Assembly: GCF_004295485.1 (NCBI RefSeq)
Contig: NZ_CP036164.1
Location: 1,364,001-1,428,000 of the forward strand
Source of the DNA: Janibacter limosus
GTDB taxonomy: Bacteria; Actinomycetota; Actinomycetes; Actinomycetales; Dermatophilaceae
Direction of reading: 5' to 3'
Length of the DNA: 64,000 bases
Shown: positions 51,576 to 59,948 of the stretch, one piece after another
Layout: each line of letters begins with the position of its first letter
Numbering within the stretch: the stretch's first letter is position 1
The notes under the pieces: generated by a model
Databases searched by the model: none
Seen by the model: the letters and a program-made list of their open reading frames with translations, nothing else
What the model was told of the DNA's origin: nothing
Made by a program: the position numbers and the translations under genes

Positions 51576-52478
51576 ATGATCGAGTCAGGGATCGGCCGAC
51601 GGGCGGCAGGCATGACCATGGGGGCTGATGGCGGGTTCCCCGCACAGCAGCAGACGCTCCCCGGCTCCACGGTCGCGATGACCCCCGTCCCCGACCACGG
51701 TGAGGACACCTGGGTGGGTTCAGGTCGCCTGGAGGGCCTGCGGGCCCTCATCACCGGTGGTGACTCGGGCATCGGCCGTGCCGTCGCGATCGCCTATGCC
51801 CGTGAGGGCGCAGACGTGGCCATCTCCTTCCTGCCCGAGGAGCGCGAGGACGCCGAGACGACCGCGGGGTGGATCAGGGACGCCGGCCGCACCGCAGTCC
51901 TCTGCCCCGGGGACATCACCGAGCGCAGTACGTGCGACGAGGTCGTCGAGGCCGCCGTCGACGGCTTGGGCGGGCTCGACGTCCTGGTCAACAACGCGGG
52001 CGTCCAGATGGCCCGGGACGGCGGGCTGGAGGCGATGAGCGACGAGCGCATCGAGCGGGTGCTGCGCACCAACCTGCACGCCCTCTTCTGGCTGACGCGG
52101 GCTGCGCTCCCGCACCTGGGCCGCGGTGCCAGCATCATCAACGTCAGCTCGATCCAGGCGTACGAGCCGTCGACCTCCTTGCTCGACTACGCGTCGACCA
52201 AGGCGGCGATCAACAACTTCACCGTCAACCTCGCCGCCGAGCTCGGGCCGCGGGGGATCCGGGTCAATGCCGTGGCCCCGGGACCCATCTGGACGCCGCT
52301 GCAGCCGGCGACCCAGGAGGAGGAGAAGATCGAGGCCTTCGGTGCCGACACGCCCCTCGGTCGTGCCGGCCAGCCCGGTGAGCTGGCCGGCGCCTTCGTC
52401 TTCCTCGCTGCCCCCGAGGAGGCGAGCTATGTCTCGGCCACCGTGGTCGGGGTGACCGGCGGCAAGCCCGTCTTCTGA
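51576..52478 (+). CDS. SDR-family oxidoreductase
   Basis: 300 residues from ATG 51576, preceded by GAAGGAG. An N-terminal extension of about 45 residues precedes the Rossmann motif ALITGGDSGIGRAVA; then DVLVNNAGVQ, the catalytic Ser in INVSSIQ, and YASTK (Tyr/Lys). It resembles the long YhdF/YghA-type glucose-dehydrogenase-like SDRs often linked to stress. Substrate not known. It converges on nhaA with 5 bp between. Confidence 0.87.
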   Translation: MIESGIGRRAAGMTMGADGGFPAQQQTLPGSTVAMTPVPDHGEDTWVGSGRLEGLRALITGGDSGIGRAVAIAYAREGADVAISFLPEEREDAETTAGWIRDAGRTAVLCPGDITERSTCDEVVEAAVDGLGGLDVLVNNAGVQMARDGGLEAMSDERIERVLRTNLHALFWLTRAALPHLGRGASIINVSSIQAYEPSTSLLDYASTKAAINNFTVNLAAELGPRGIRVNAVAPGPIWTPLQPATQEEEKIEAFGADTPLGRAGQPGELAGAFVFLAAPEEASYVSATVVGVTGGKPVF

Positions 52479-52483
52479 CGCGG

Positions 52484-53761
52484 TCAGCCGGGCTGCGCAC
52501 CCGCGCGCTGCGCGGCTCGGCTGCGCACGGCCAGGAAGGCTCCGCCGACGAGTGCCGAGGCGAGGGACCCGAGGAGGACACCGATCTTGACGTGCTCGTC
52601 GGCGACGCTCGCCGCGCCGTAGGCCAGCTCGCCGACGAGCAGCGAGACGGTGAAGCCGACACCGGCGACGAAGCCCATGCCGATGATGTCCGGCCAGCGC
52701 AGCGACTCGTCCAGCTGGAAGGCGGGCAGGCGACTGAGCAGGAAGGTCGTCAGCGTGATCCCGATGGGCTTGCCGAGGAAGAGGCCGGCGATGATCCCGA
52801 GGGTGATCGGGTCCTGCATCGCGGTGCGCATCCCGTCCATGCCGCCGACGGCCACACCTGCGGAGAAGAAGGCGAAGACGGGCACGGCGACGAGCGTGGT
52901 GAAGACGCCCCACTGGTCGGCCAGGTAGGGCGCCACACCGTCGTGGACCGGAGTGCCGTCAGGATCGGTCGAGGACTGCACCCTGGCGCGCTGGGTGGCG
53001 ATCACCGGGACCGTGAAGCCCAGGAGCACACCGGCGACGGTCGCGTGGATGCCCGACGCATGGACGAGTCCCCAGGTGAGCACGCCCAAGGGCACGAGCA
53101 CCCACCACGAGATGATGCCGCGTTGGGTGGCGAGGGCGAAGAGGGCCAGCGGCACGATGGCCAGGAGCAGCCACTGCAGCTGCAGGCCCTCGGTGTAGAC
53201 GATCGCGATGATGGTGATCGCGATGAGGTCATCGACGATCGCCAGAGTCAGCAGGAAGACGCGCAGCGCGGGCGGCAGGAAGCGACCCACGACCGCGAGT
53301 ACCGCCACGGCGAAGGCGATGTCCGTGGCCGTGGGAATCGCCCAGCCACGCATGGCCTCCGCCGAGTCGGACGACATGGCGATGGCGGCGAAGATGAGAG
53401 CCGGGACGGCGACTCCGCCCGCTGCGGCGGCGATCGGCAGAGCTGCTGTCCGGGGGTCTCGCAACTTGCCGGCGACGAACTCCTCCTTCAGCTCCAGACC
53501 GACGACGAAGAAGAAGATCGCGAGGAGGCCGTCAGCAGCCCAGGCGCCGAGGCTCAGGTTGAGGTCCAGGGCCTGCGGACCGATCGTGAAGTCGCGCAGG
53601 CCTGAGTAGGCGTCCGCGGCGGGGGAGTTGGCGAGCAGAAGAGCGATGACGGTGGCGCCCAGGAGGAGCGCACCACCAAAGGCGTCGCTCTGGGCGGTTG
53701 CGTGGGCACCGCGCCACAGCTGGTGGGGAGCCAGGCGGCTCGGGGTCGAGGGCTGGGACAT
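52484..53761 (-). CDS. nhaA: Na+/H+ antiporter NhaA
   Basis: 425 residues with 12 helices. Diagnostic blocks: LLANSPAADAYSGLRD, FFFVVGLELKEEFVAG, WAIPTATDIAFAVAVL, and the ion-binding IVDDLIAITIIAIVY (two adjacent Asp). A hydrophilic C-terminal stretch follows near 400. It exports Na+ in exchange for H+ and fits the osmotic-stress neighbourhood. Confidence 0.93.
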   Translation of the reverse strand: MSQPSTPSRLAPHQLWRGAHATAQSDAFGGALLLGATVIALLLANSPAADAYSGLRDFTIGPQALDLNLSLGAWAADGLLAIFFFVVGLELKEEFVAGKLRDPRTAALPIAAAAGGVAVPALIFAAIAMSSDSAEAMRGWAIPTATDIAFAVAVLAVVGRFLPPALRVFLLTLAIVDDLIAITIIAIVYTEGLQLQWLLLAIVPLALFALATQRGIISWWVLVPLGVLTWGLVHASGIHATVAGVLLGFTVPVIATQRARVQSSTDPDGTPVHDGVAPYLADQWGVFTTLVAVPVFAFFSAGVAVGGMDGMRTAMQDPITLGIIAGLFLGKPIGITLTTFLLSRLPAFQLDESLRWPDIIGMGFVAGVGFTVSLLVGELAYGAASVADEHVKIGVLLGSLASALVGGAFLAVRSRAAQRAGAQPG

Positions 53762-53817
53762 GTGTGGGGAACCTTGTCTGGAGAGAGGTGCTGGCGATCA
53801 GCGCCGACGTGGGCGCC

Positions 53818-53988
53818 TCAGCCGCTCGCCGGGGGACACCCAGCGATCTCCCCGTGGGCATTGGTGCCCCAGGTGCTGATCCACCCGTTGGTCCCTGCGT
53901 GCCGCACGATCTGGGTCAGCGCACGCGTGCCCGCGTCCTGCGTCAGCAGGCGGGGGCACGCCTCGGTGGGTGGTACGGGTCCGGTCAC
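53818..53988 (-). CDS. Possible small protein (56 aa)
   Basis: GTG-initiated frame reading TGPVPPTEACPRLL, then ALTQIVRHAGTNGWISTWG and ending CPPASG. Composition is protein-like and it fills the 314-bp gap between nhaA and the MHS symporter gene, but there is no Shine-Dalgarno and no recognised family. The rest of the gap holds the 54017-54059 hairpin. Confidence 0.3.
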   Translation of the reverse strand: MTGPVPPTEACPRLLTQDAGTRALTQIVRHAGTNGWISTWGTNAHGEIAGCPPASG

Positions 53989-54016
53989 AGGCCGAGTCTA
54001 GGGTGTTGGAGGCATG

Positions 54017-54059
54017 GCGAAGGGGGCGCCCCGCGGCGTCGCGGTGCACCCCCCTTCGC
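54017..54059 (-). terminator. 10-bp GC-rich hairpin after the MHS symporter gene
   Basis: GCGAAGGGGG (54017-54026) pairs with CCCCCTTCGC (54050-54059), 17 bp past the symporter stop in its direction of transcription. No long T-tract. Confidence 0.6.
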
Positions 54060-54075
54060 GTCGTGGTCGGTGGGG

Positions 54076-55500
54076 TCAGCGACCCGCGGCCTCCATCGCC
54101 TCGGCCTCCTCGGCGATTGCCTCGCTGCCGTAGTCCTCCGGCTCGGACTCGGGGATGTGCTTCCCGTGCAGCGATGCACCGGCCGTCTCCTTGACGAAGA
54201 GCATCGCGATCATCCCGATGACGCAGGCGCCCATCATGTAGGCAGCGGGGAACTCCAGGAAGCCCGTGCCCTCCACCGCGGCCTCGTTGACCGAGGCCGC
54301 GGTCCCGCCGAAGGCCGCCGTGAAGACGTTGTAGGTCACCGCGAAGCCGGCGAAGCGCACGTGGGCGGGGAACATCGCCGGGAAGGTGGCCGAGATCGTC
54401 GACAGCTGCGGGATGTAGAGCAGGCCGAGCACCGCGAAGCCCACCATGGCGCCCACGAAGCCGGTGCCCATGAGGAAGTACATCGGCAGGGCGAAGACGA
54501 AGAGGCCGATGAGCGAGAACCACCACATCGGCCGCCGACCGATGATGTCGGAGTAGTGCCCGGCGAAGGGCAGCAGGGCCATCATGATCAGCTCACCGAC
54601 GATGATGACGACGAGCGACTCGTTCTCCCCGATGCCGATCTTGGTCTGCAGGTAGGTCGGCATGTACGTCAGCAGGGTGTAGTTGACGACGTTGAGGGGG
54701 ATGACCAGACCGGCCATCGTCAGCATCGGCTTCCAGTACTCGACCATCAGGTCGCGCAGGCCGTGGGTGGCCGACTCCTCGCTCTCGCCCGCGTCCTCGA
54801 GGTCGTTGTAGACGGGCGTCTCGTCGAGCTTGGAGCGCAGGTAGAGGCCGATCCCGCCCAAGGGCCCGGCGATGAAGAAGGGCAGGCGCCAGCCCCAGTC
54901 GTTCATCGCACTCTCACCGAGGACGATCTGCAGGACCAGCACGACGCCGGCACCCAGCGCGAACCCACCCAGCGTGCCGAACTCGAGGAAGCTGCCGTAC
55001 AGGCCTCTGCGCTTGTCCGGCGCGTACTCGGCCATGAAGGTCGCGGCACCGCCGTACTCACCGCCGGTCGAGAACCCCTGGATGAGGCGCAGGATGATCA
55101 GCAGGATCGGCGCGCCGATCCCGATGGTCTCGGCGGTGGGCAGCAGGCCGATGCTGAAGGTCGCGGCGGACATCATGATGATCGTCATCGCCAGGACACC
55201 CTTGCGGCCCAACCGGTCGCCGAGAGGGCCCCAGAAGAAGCCGCCGAAGGGGCGGGCGATGAAGGAGACCGCGAGGGTCGCCAGGGTCAGGAGCGTCTCG
55301 TGCTCGCCGGGGAAGAAGTGGTGGCCGATGTAGGTCGCGACGACGGCATACGCGCCGTAGTCGTACCACTCGGTCGCGTTGCCCATGGCCGACGCGGCGA
55401 CGGCCTTGCGGATGGTCTTGCGGGGCGGCAGGTCCTCGAAGGCCGTGCCGCCCGCCCCGGACTCGGCGACGGGCTCACCAGAGGTGGCGGACGTGCTCAT
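54076..55500 (-). CDS. MFS transporter of the metabolite:H+ symporter (ProP-like) family
   Basis: 474 residues. ASAMGNATEWYDYGAY at the start of TM1, SFIARPFGGFFWGPLGDRLGRK in the first loop and LIQGFSTGGEYGGAATFMAEYAP are hallmark MHS motifs. Twelve spans are readable, with a hydrophilic C-terminal tail. Proline, betaine or ectoine uptake is plausible because nhaA and ectABC are near, but shikimate- or citrate-like acids are possible. Confidence 0.88.
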   Translation of the reverse strand: MSTSATSGEPVAESGAGGTAFEDLPPRKTIRKAVAASAMGNATEWYDYGAYAVVATYIGHHFFPGEHETLLTLATLAVSFIARPFGGFFWGPLGDRLGRKGVLAMTIIMMSAATFSIGLLPTAETIGIGAPILLIILRLIQGFSTGGEYGGAATFMAEYAPDKRRGLYGSFLEFGTLGGFALGAGVVLVLQIVLGESAMNDWGWRLPFFIAGPLGGIGLYLRSKLDETPVYNDLEDAGESEESATHGLRDLMVEYWKPMLTMAGLVIPLNVVNYTLLTYMPTYLQTKIGIGENESLVVIIVGELIMMALLPFAGHYSDIIGRRPMWWFSLIGLFVFALPMYFLMGTGFVGAMVGFAVLGLLYIPQLSTISATFPAMFPAHVRFAGFAVTYNVFTAAFGGTAASVNEAAVEGTGFLEFPAAYMMGACVIGMIAMLFVKETAGASLHGKHIPESEPEDYGSEAIAEEAEAMEAAGR

Positions 55501-55609
55501 GGATCTCCTTGGGGTTGATCTTTTCCACCCGAGGGCGGCTTTGCACCCGATCCAAGGTACGGAGAAGGGAGGCCCGGTGCATGCCGAAACGCGCGGTCGG
55601 GGGAGTTCT

Positions 55610-56107
55610 TCAGTGTGAGGAGACTCGCCTCCCCACGAGCGCCGGGACGACGATCGTGGCGGCGATGACGGCGAGCGCCATGCCGAGGCAGACCACCACG
55701 GCGGCGGTACGGCCGAGGACGATGTCCACGACGAAGGTCGCGAGTCCGACGATGAGCAGGCTGACCGCGACGAGCACGCACCGCGCCACGACGTGCCCCA
55801 CCCTGACCAGCTGGTCCTTGCGCTGGAGCCGGAAGAGTCGGCGGTGGACCGCGATGGGCAGGACCAGCAGGGTCGTCGTCACGAAGGCCAGCAGGACGAG
55901 GACGACGTAGAGGACCCGCTGGGTGCCGTCGAGGTCGGCGAAGGCGGCCTGGAAGGGCAGCGTGAGGAGGAAGCCGGCCAGGATCTGGACACCGGTCTGC
56001 AGCACCCGGAACTCCTGGAGCAGGTCGTTCCAGTTGCGGTCGGCCCGCTCGTCGGCGGTCTCGCGCCGACCCGTTGCACCCTCGTCCTCGCCGTCGCGGT
56101 TGCTCAT
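55610..56107 (-). CDS. DUF6328-like membrane protein
   Basis: 165 residues from ATG 56107. Charged N-terminus (ADERADRNWNDLLQEFRVLQTGVQILAGFLLTLPF), then four hydrophobic helices and short basic loops (AVHRRLFRLQRKDQLVRVGH). The pattern matches the DUF6328 family. Function unknown. Confidence 0.75.
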   Translation of the reverse strand: MSNRDGEDEGATGRRETADERADRNWNDLLQEFRVLQTGVQILAGFLLTLPFQAAFADLDGTQRVLYVVLVLLAFVTTTLLVLPIAVHRRLFRLQRKDQLVRVGHVVARCVLVAVSLLIVGLATFVVDIVLGRTAAVVVCLGMALAVIAATIVVPALVGRRVSSH

Positions 56108-56200
56108 GGGTCCATCGTGCCCGCCCGTGGGCGCTGCGCATGCCGGGCCGCCTGACGGGTAGGGCTGGCGAGCACGACACCTCGACGAAGGGAGCACAGC

Positions 56201-56752
56201 ATGAGCATCCAGGAGCAGTCAGGAACCCGCCGGGTCGCGGTCCTCGTGGCGATGGAGGGCATCGAGCAGGTGGAGCTGACCGGTCCGTGGAAGGCGCTGG
56301 AGGAGGCCGGCTGGGAGCCGGTCCTCGTGGCGCCGGAGACCGGGGAGGTGCAGGCCTTCGACCACCTCGACGCCGCGGACACCTTCCCCGTCGACACGAC
56401 GATCGCCGACGCCTCGCCGGAGGACTTCGCGGGACTGGTGCTCCCGGGCGGTGTGGCAAACCCCGACGCGCTGCGGCTCGACGCCGCGGCGGTGGGCTTC
56501 GTGCGTGAGGCGGTCGCTGCCGACCGTCCGGTGGCCGCGATCTGCCACGCCATCTGGATGCTCGTCGAGGCCGACGTCCTGAGGGGACGCCGGGTCACCT
56601 CGTGGCCGAGCCTGCAGACGGATGTGCGCAACGCCGGCGGCACCTGGGTCGACGAGGAGGTCGTGCGCGACGGCCGGCTCGTGACCAGCCGCAAGCCCGA
56701 TGACCTGCCGGCCTTCAACGCGGCCCTGCTCGACCTGCTGGCCGACGGGTGA
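56201..56752 (+). CDS. DJ-1/PfpI-family protein
   Basis: 183 residues. VAVLVAMEGIEQVELTGPWKALEEAG, LVLPGGVANPD and the nucleophile elbow VAAICHAIW (Cys) identify a PfpI-type class I amidotransferase-like protein, often protein deglycase or stress chaperone. GAAGGGAG is the RBS. Confidence 0.88.
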   Translation: MSIQEQSGTRRVAVLVAMEGIEQVELTGPWKALEEAGWEPVLVAPETGEVQAFDHLDAADTFPVDTTIADASPEDFAGLVLPGGVANPDALRLDAAAVGFVREAVAADRPVAAICHAIWMLVEADVLRGRRVTSWPSLQTDVRNAGGTWVDEEVVRDGRLVTSRKPDDLPAFNAALLDLLADG

Positions 56753-56788
56753 GGCCGAGGGTGCGAGCGCGGCACCGTCGACCGGTTC

Positions 56789-57406
56789 TCACGCATGCTC
56801 GCTGACCCGGGCGCCGACTCGGCACAGGGCGTCGGCGCTCGGGACGGGGAAGCGGTACTCGTCCCGGAGCGTGTCGAGCGTCAGCTCGTGCAGCTCGGGA
56901 CGGTGGGAGGCGATGGCGTCGCGCACCAGCACGACCTCGCGATCGAGGGCGAAGGCATGCGCTGCGGTGAGCAGGACGCAGGTGTGGGTGGAGACGCCGA
57001 TGATCACCACCGCCTCGACGCCCAGGTCGGTCAGGACGGAGTCCAGGTCGGTGCCGACGAAGGCGTCGTCGCGCGTCTTGACGACCTCGGTCGCGGCCGA
57101 CAGGTCGAGCTCGGACAGGGCGGCGGTGTGGTCGTCCCCCTCGAAGAGGAAACCCTGGTCGTCCTCGAGCATCGTGATCGTCCACGTCGAGCGGTCGCGC
57201 TGGTGGATGGTGCGCACGTTGATGATCGGCAGCTCCTCCCGCTCTGCCCACCGGAGCACCTGGCGCACACGGGCCACGAGCTCGTCCCGGTGCGCGGCGA
57301 GGCTGGCCTGCTCGAGGAAGGCCTCCTGCAGGTCGACGACGACGAGGGCGGTACGGTCCAGCGGCGCGCGCCACGGCGCGTGTGTGGGGGACGACGAGGT
57401 GGACAT
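56789..57406 (-). CDS. Isochorismatase-family cysteine hydrolase
   Basis: 205 residues from ATG 57406. Triad: Asp in LVVVDLQEAF, Lys in VVKTRDDAF, Cys in VSTHTCVLLTA. The domain covers the whole protein. Nicotinamidase, N-carbamoyl or other amide hydrolysis is possible; the substrate cannot be told. Converges on the pfpI gene. Confidence 0.87.
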   Translation of the reverse strand: MSTSSSPTHAPWRAPLDRTALVVVDLQEAFLEQASLAAHRDELVARVRQVLRWAEREELPIINVRTIHQRDRSTWTITMLEDDQGFLFEGDDHTAALSELDLSAATEVVKTRDDAFVGTDLDSVLTDLGVEAVVIIGVSTHTCVLLTAAHAFALDREVVLVRDAIASHRPELHELTLDTLRDEYRFPVPSADALCRVGARVSEHA

Positions 57407-57473
57407 GCCCCCTTCGTACCCCGTTGCGCCGTAGTCATGCCACGCCACGGGGAGAGCGCGGCGGCATGACGAA

Positions 57474-57498
57474 GGGGGACGGACCCGGTCCGTCCCCC
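57474..57498 (-). terminator. Terminator of the ectoine operon
   Basis: GGGGGACGGACC-C-GGTCCGTCCCCC, a perfect 12-bp stem, lies 15 bp after the ectC stop and before the divergent-side hydrolase gene. Confidence 0.75.
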
Positions 57499-57513
57499 TC
57501 GCCGCGTCGTGGC

Positions 57514-57903
57514 TCAGTCCTCGGTGAGGACCGGGTAGACGCCGTTCTCGTCGTGGACCTCACGGCCGGTGACCGGCGGGTTGAAGACGCACGCGCAGTG
57601 GATGTCCTCCTCGACGGTCACGGTGTGCTTGTCCGCGTCGTCGAGCATGTACATGACGCCCGGCTCGAGGACGAACTCCTCGCCGGTGTCGCGGTCGAGG
57701 AGCGTGCCCTTGCCCTGGTAGACGTAGACCGCCTCGACGTGGTTGGCGTACCAGAACTCCGAAGAGGTCCCGGCCTTGAGGATCGTGATGTGGAAGCTGA
57801 AGCCGACCTTGTCCTTGGCGAGGACCATCCGGCGGCTCTGCCAGTTGCCGTGGGTGACGTCGTACTCGGTGCCGTCGAGGTCGTTGACGTTGAGGACCTT
57901 CAT
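57514..57903 (-). CDS. ectC: L-ectoine synthase EctC
   Basis: 129 residues, normal length. MKVLNVNDLDGTEYDV, FSFHITILKAGTSSEFWYANH and EAVYVYQGKG belong to the cupin EctC. It cyclises N-gamma-acetyl-diaminobutyrate to ectoine. Last gene of ectABC, 54 bp after ectB. Confidence 0.96.
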   Translation of the reverse strand: MKVLNVNDLDGTEYDVTHGNWQSRRMVLAKDKVGFSFHITILKAGTSSEFWYANHVEAVYVYQGKGTLLDRDTGEEFVLEPGVMYMLDDADKHTVTVEEDIHCACVFNPPVTGREVHDENGVYPVLTED

Positions 57904-57957
57904 GTTGATCTCCTGGTCGTGGTCTGTCGGGGGAGTGGGTTGCGCGAAAGGGGGAGC

Positions 57958-59238
57958 TCAGGCAGTCGCGCGGGCGGGCGCGCCGAGGACCTCGCGAGTG
58001 GCGTCCTCGAGCTGGTCCAGGCCGGCAGCCAGCTCGTCCTTGGTGATGGTCAGCGGCGGCATGATCTTGACGACCTCGCTCGACGGGCCCGAGGTCTCGA
58101 CGAGCAGCTTGCGGGCGAAGGCCGCCTTGGCGATCTTCTCCGCCACCTCGAGGTCGGCGAAGGCGACACCGGAGAGGAGCCCGCGACCGCGCAGCTCGCT
58201 GCCCTCGGCGAGGCCGGCGAGGACCTCCAGGCGCTCGGTGAGCTCCTGGGCGCGAGCCGCGATGTTCTTCTCCAGGGTGTCGTCGGCCCAGTAGGTGCGC
58301 AGGGCCTTGGCCCCGGTGACGAAGGCGGGGTTGTGGCCGCGGAAGGTGCCGTTGTGCTCGCCGGGCTCCCAGTCGTCGATCTCGGGCTTCATCAGGGTCA
58401 GCGCCATCGGCAGGCCGTAGCCGGAGATGGACTTGCTGAGCGTGATGATGTCCGGGTCCAGACCGAAGTCCTCGAAGGAGAAGAAGGTCCCGGTGCGGCC
58501 ACAGCCGGCCTGCACGTCGTCGACGATCATCAGGACGCCGTACTCGCGGCACAGGTCCTGCAGCTCCTTGAGCCACTCGCCACGAGCGGCCTTGAGGCCG
58601 CCCTCGCCCTGGACCGTCTCGACGATCACCGCGGCGGGCAGGCTCGTGCCCGAGCCGCTGTCGGCCCAGATGCGCTTGAGCCAGGCGAAGTCAGAGGTCT
58701 CGCCGACGATGTAGTCGTCGTAGGGAGCTGCGGTCGCGTGGTAGAGCGGGGTCCCGGCGCCGGCGCGCTTGAAGGCGTTGCCGGTGACGGCCAGCGACCC
58801 GAGGGTCATCCCGTGGAAGGCGTTGGTGAAGTGCACGACGTCCTCGCGACCGGTCGCCTTGCGGGCGGTCTTGAGCGCGGTCTCGACGGCGTTGGTCCCG
58901 GTGGGGCCGGGGAACTGGATCTTGTGGGTCATCCCGCGCGGCTCGAGGATCAGCTCGGTGAAGGCCTCGAGGAACTCACGCTTGGCCTTGGTGTGCATGT
59001 CCATCGAGTGGGTGACGCCATCGCGGGAGACGTACTCGATGAGCGCCTCCTTGAGGATGTCGTTGTTGTGCCCGTAGTTGAGGGCACCCGCGCCGGAGAA
59101 GAAGTCCGTGTAGCGCTCGCCGTCCTCGGTCGTCTGGTACGGGCCCTTGGAGGTGTCGAAGACGACGGGCCAGTTGCGGCAGTAACTGCGCACCTCGGAC
59201 TCGCGCTCGGCGAAGATGGCTGTGGCGGGGTTGCTCAT
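57958..59238 (-). CDS. ectB: Diaminobutyrate--2-oxoglutarate transaminase EctB
   Basis: 426 residues, class-III PLP aminotransferase. YTDFFSGAGALNYGHN, HFTNAFHGMTLGSLAVTGN, MIVDDVQAGCGRTG and the PLP-lysine region TLSKSISGYGLPMAL are clear. It makes 2,4-diaminobutyrate from aspartate semialdehyde. Confidence 0.96.
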   Translation of the reverse strand: MSNPATAIFAERESEVRSYCRNWPVVFDTSKGPYQTTEDGERYTDFFSGAGALNYGHNNDILKEALIEYVSRDGVTHSMDMHTKAKREFLEAFTELILEPRGMTHKIQFPGPTGTNAVETALKTARKATGREDVVHFTNAFHGMTLGSLAVTGNAFKRAGAGTPLYHATAAPYDDYIVGETSDFAWLKRIWADSGSGTSLPAAVIVETVQGEGGLKAARGEWLKELQDLCREYGVLMIVDDVQAGCGRTGTFFSFEDFGLDPDIITLSKSISGYGLPMALTLMKPEIDDWEPGEHNGTFRGHNPAFVTGAKALRTYWADDTLEKNIAARAQELTERLEVLAGLAEGSELRGRGLLSGVAFADLEVAEKIAKAAFARKLLVETSGPSSEVVKIMPPLTITKDELAAGLDQLEDATREVLGAPARATA

Positions 59239-59294
59239 GGGGGTGGTCCTTCCGTGGAGGGATCGGCAGGTTGTGTCGGTCGGTGCGGCAGGGA

Positions 59295-59810
59295 TCAGAA
59301 CGGTCCGATGCGGTGCAGCACCTCCGGGTCATGGCCTTCGTCTGGGAAGTGGGCCGTCACGAAGAGGTCGATCTCCTCGTGCTGTGCGTCGTGGCTGCGC
59401 GCGAAGCCGGCGAAGAGTGCCCGCGAGGCGGCGTTGTCGTCGGTGATCGTCGTCTCCAGGACGTCGACCCCGGGGACGTGGGCGGCGAGGTGGTCGAGCA
59501 TGCGACCGGCGAGGCCGTGCCCACGCTGGTCCGCGTCGACCGCGACCTGCCACACCATCAGGGTGCGGGGGGCCGCCGGACGGACGTAGCCGCTGACGAA
59601 TCCGACGACCTTCCCCGCACGCTCTGCGACGACGCTCGTCGCGGCGAAGTCACGTGCCCACAGCAGGTAGGCATAGGAAGAATTGAGGTCGAGTGTCTGC
59701 GAGTCCCTGGCCACGCGCCACATCTCGCCGCCGTCCTCGATGGACGGCTGACGCAGGATGAACGGGGTCGACGGGGAGCTCTGGCGGGGTGTCTCGTCGT
59801 CGTTGGTCAC
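59295..59810 (-). CDS. ectA: Diaminobutyrate acetyltransferase EctA
   Basis: 171 residues from GTG 59810. GNAT fold: TPFILRQPSIEDGGEMWRVA, SYAYLLWARDFAATSVVAE, VAVDADQRGHGLAGRML (acetyl-CoA loop) and TTITDDNAASRALFAGFAR. It acetylates diaminobutyrate. The 138-bp upstream region should hold the osmotic promoter; the start codon has only a weak AGG-type RBS. No ectD follows. Confidence 0.93.
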   Translation of the reverse strand: MTNDDETPRQSSPSTPFILRQPSIEDGGEMWRVARDSQTLDLNSSYAYLLWARDFAATSVVAERAGKVVGFVSGYVRPAAPRTLMVWQVAVDADQRGHGLAGRMLDHLAAHVPGVDVLETTITDDNAASRALFAGFARSHDAQHEEIDLFVTAHFPDEGHDPEVLHRIGPF

Positions 59811-59948
59811 CTGTTTCAACCTAACGTGGCGAGCGCAGAGATCAAATCCGCAGGGCTCGAGATCGACAAAAATTGTTGTGCCGCAACGGTTCTGGCGCAT
59901 TCGTGATCCGGGACACCTTTGGTCCGCAACCGACGGAAGAGGCGCAGG

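Noticed and set aside
53698..55518. Very long + strand frame opposite the MHS symporter
   Set aside because: Shadow frame caused by high GC; Gly/Arg/Glu-rich repeats without domains.
57382..59589. 735-codon + strand frame across ectB/ectC
   Set aside because: Complement of unmistakable ectoine genes.
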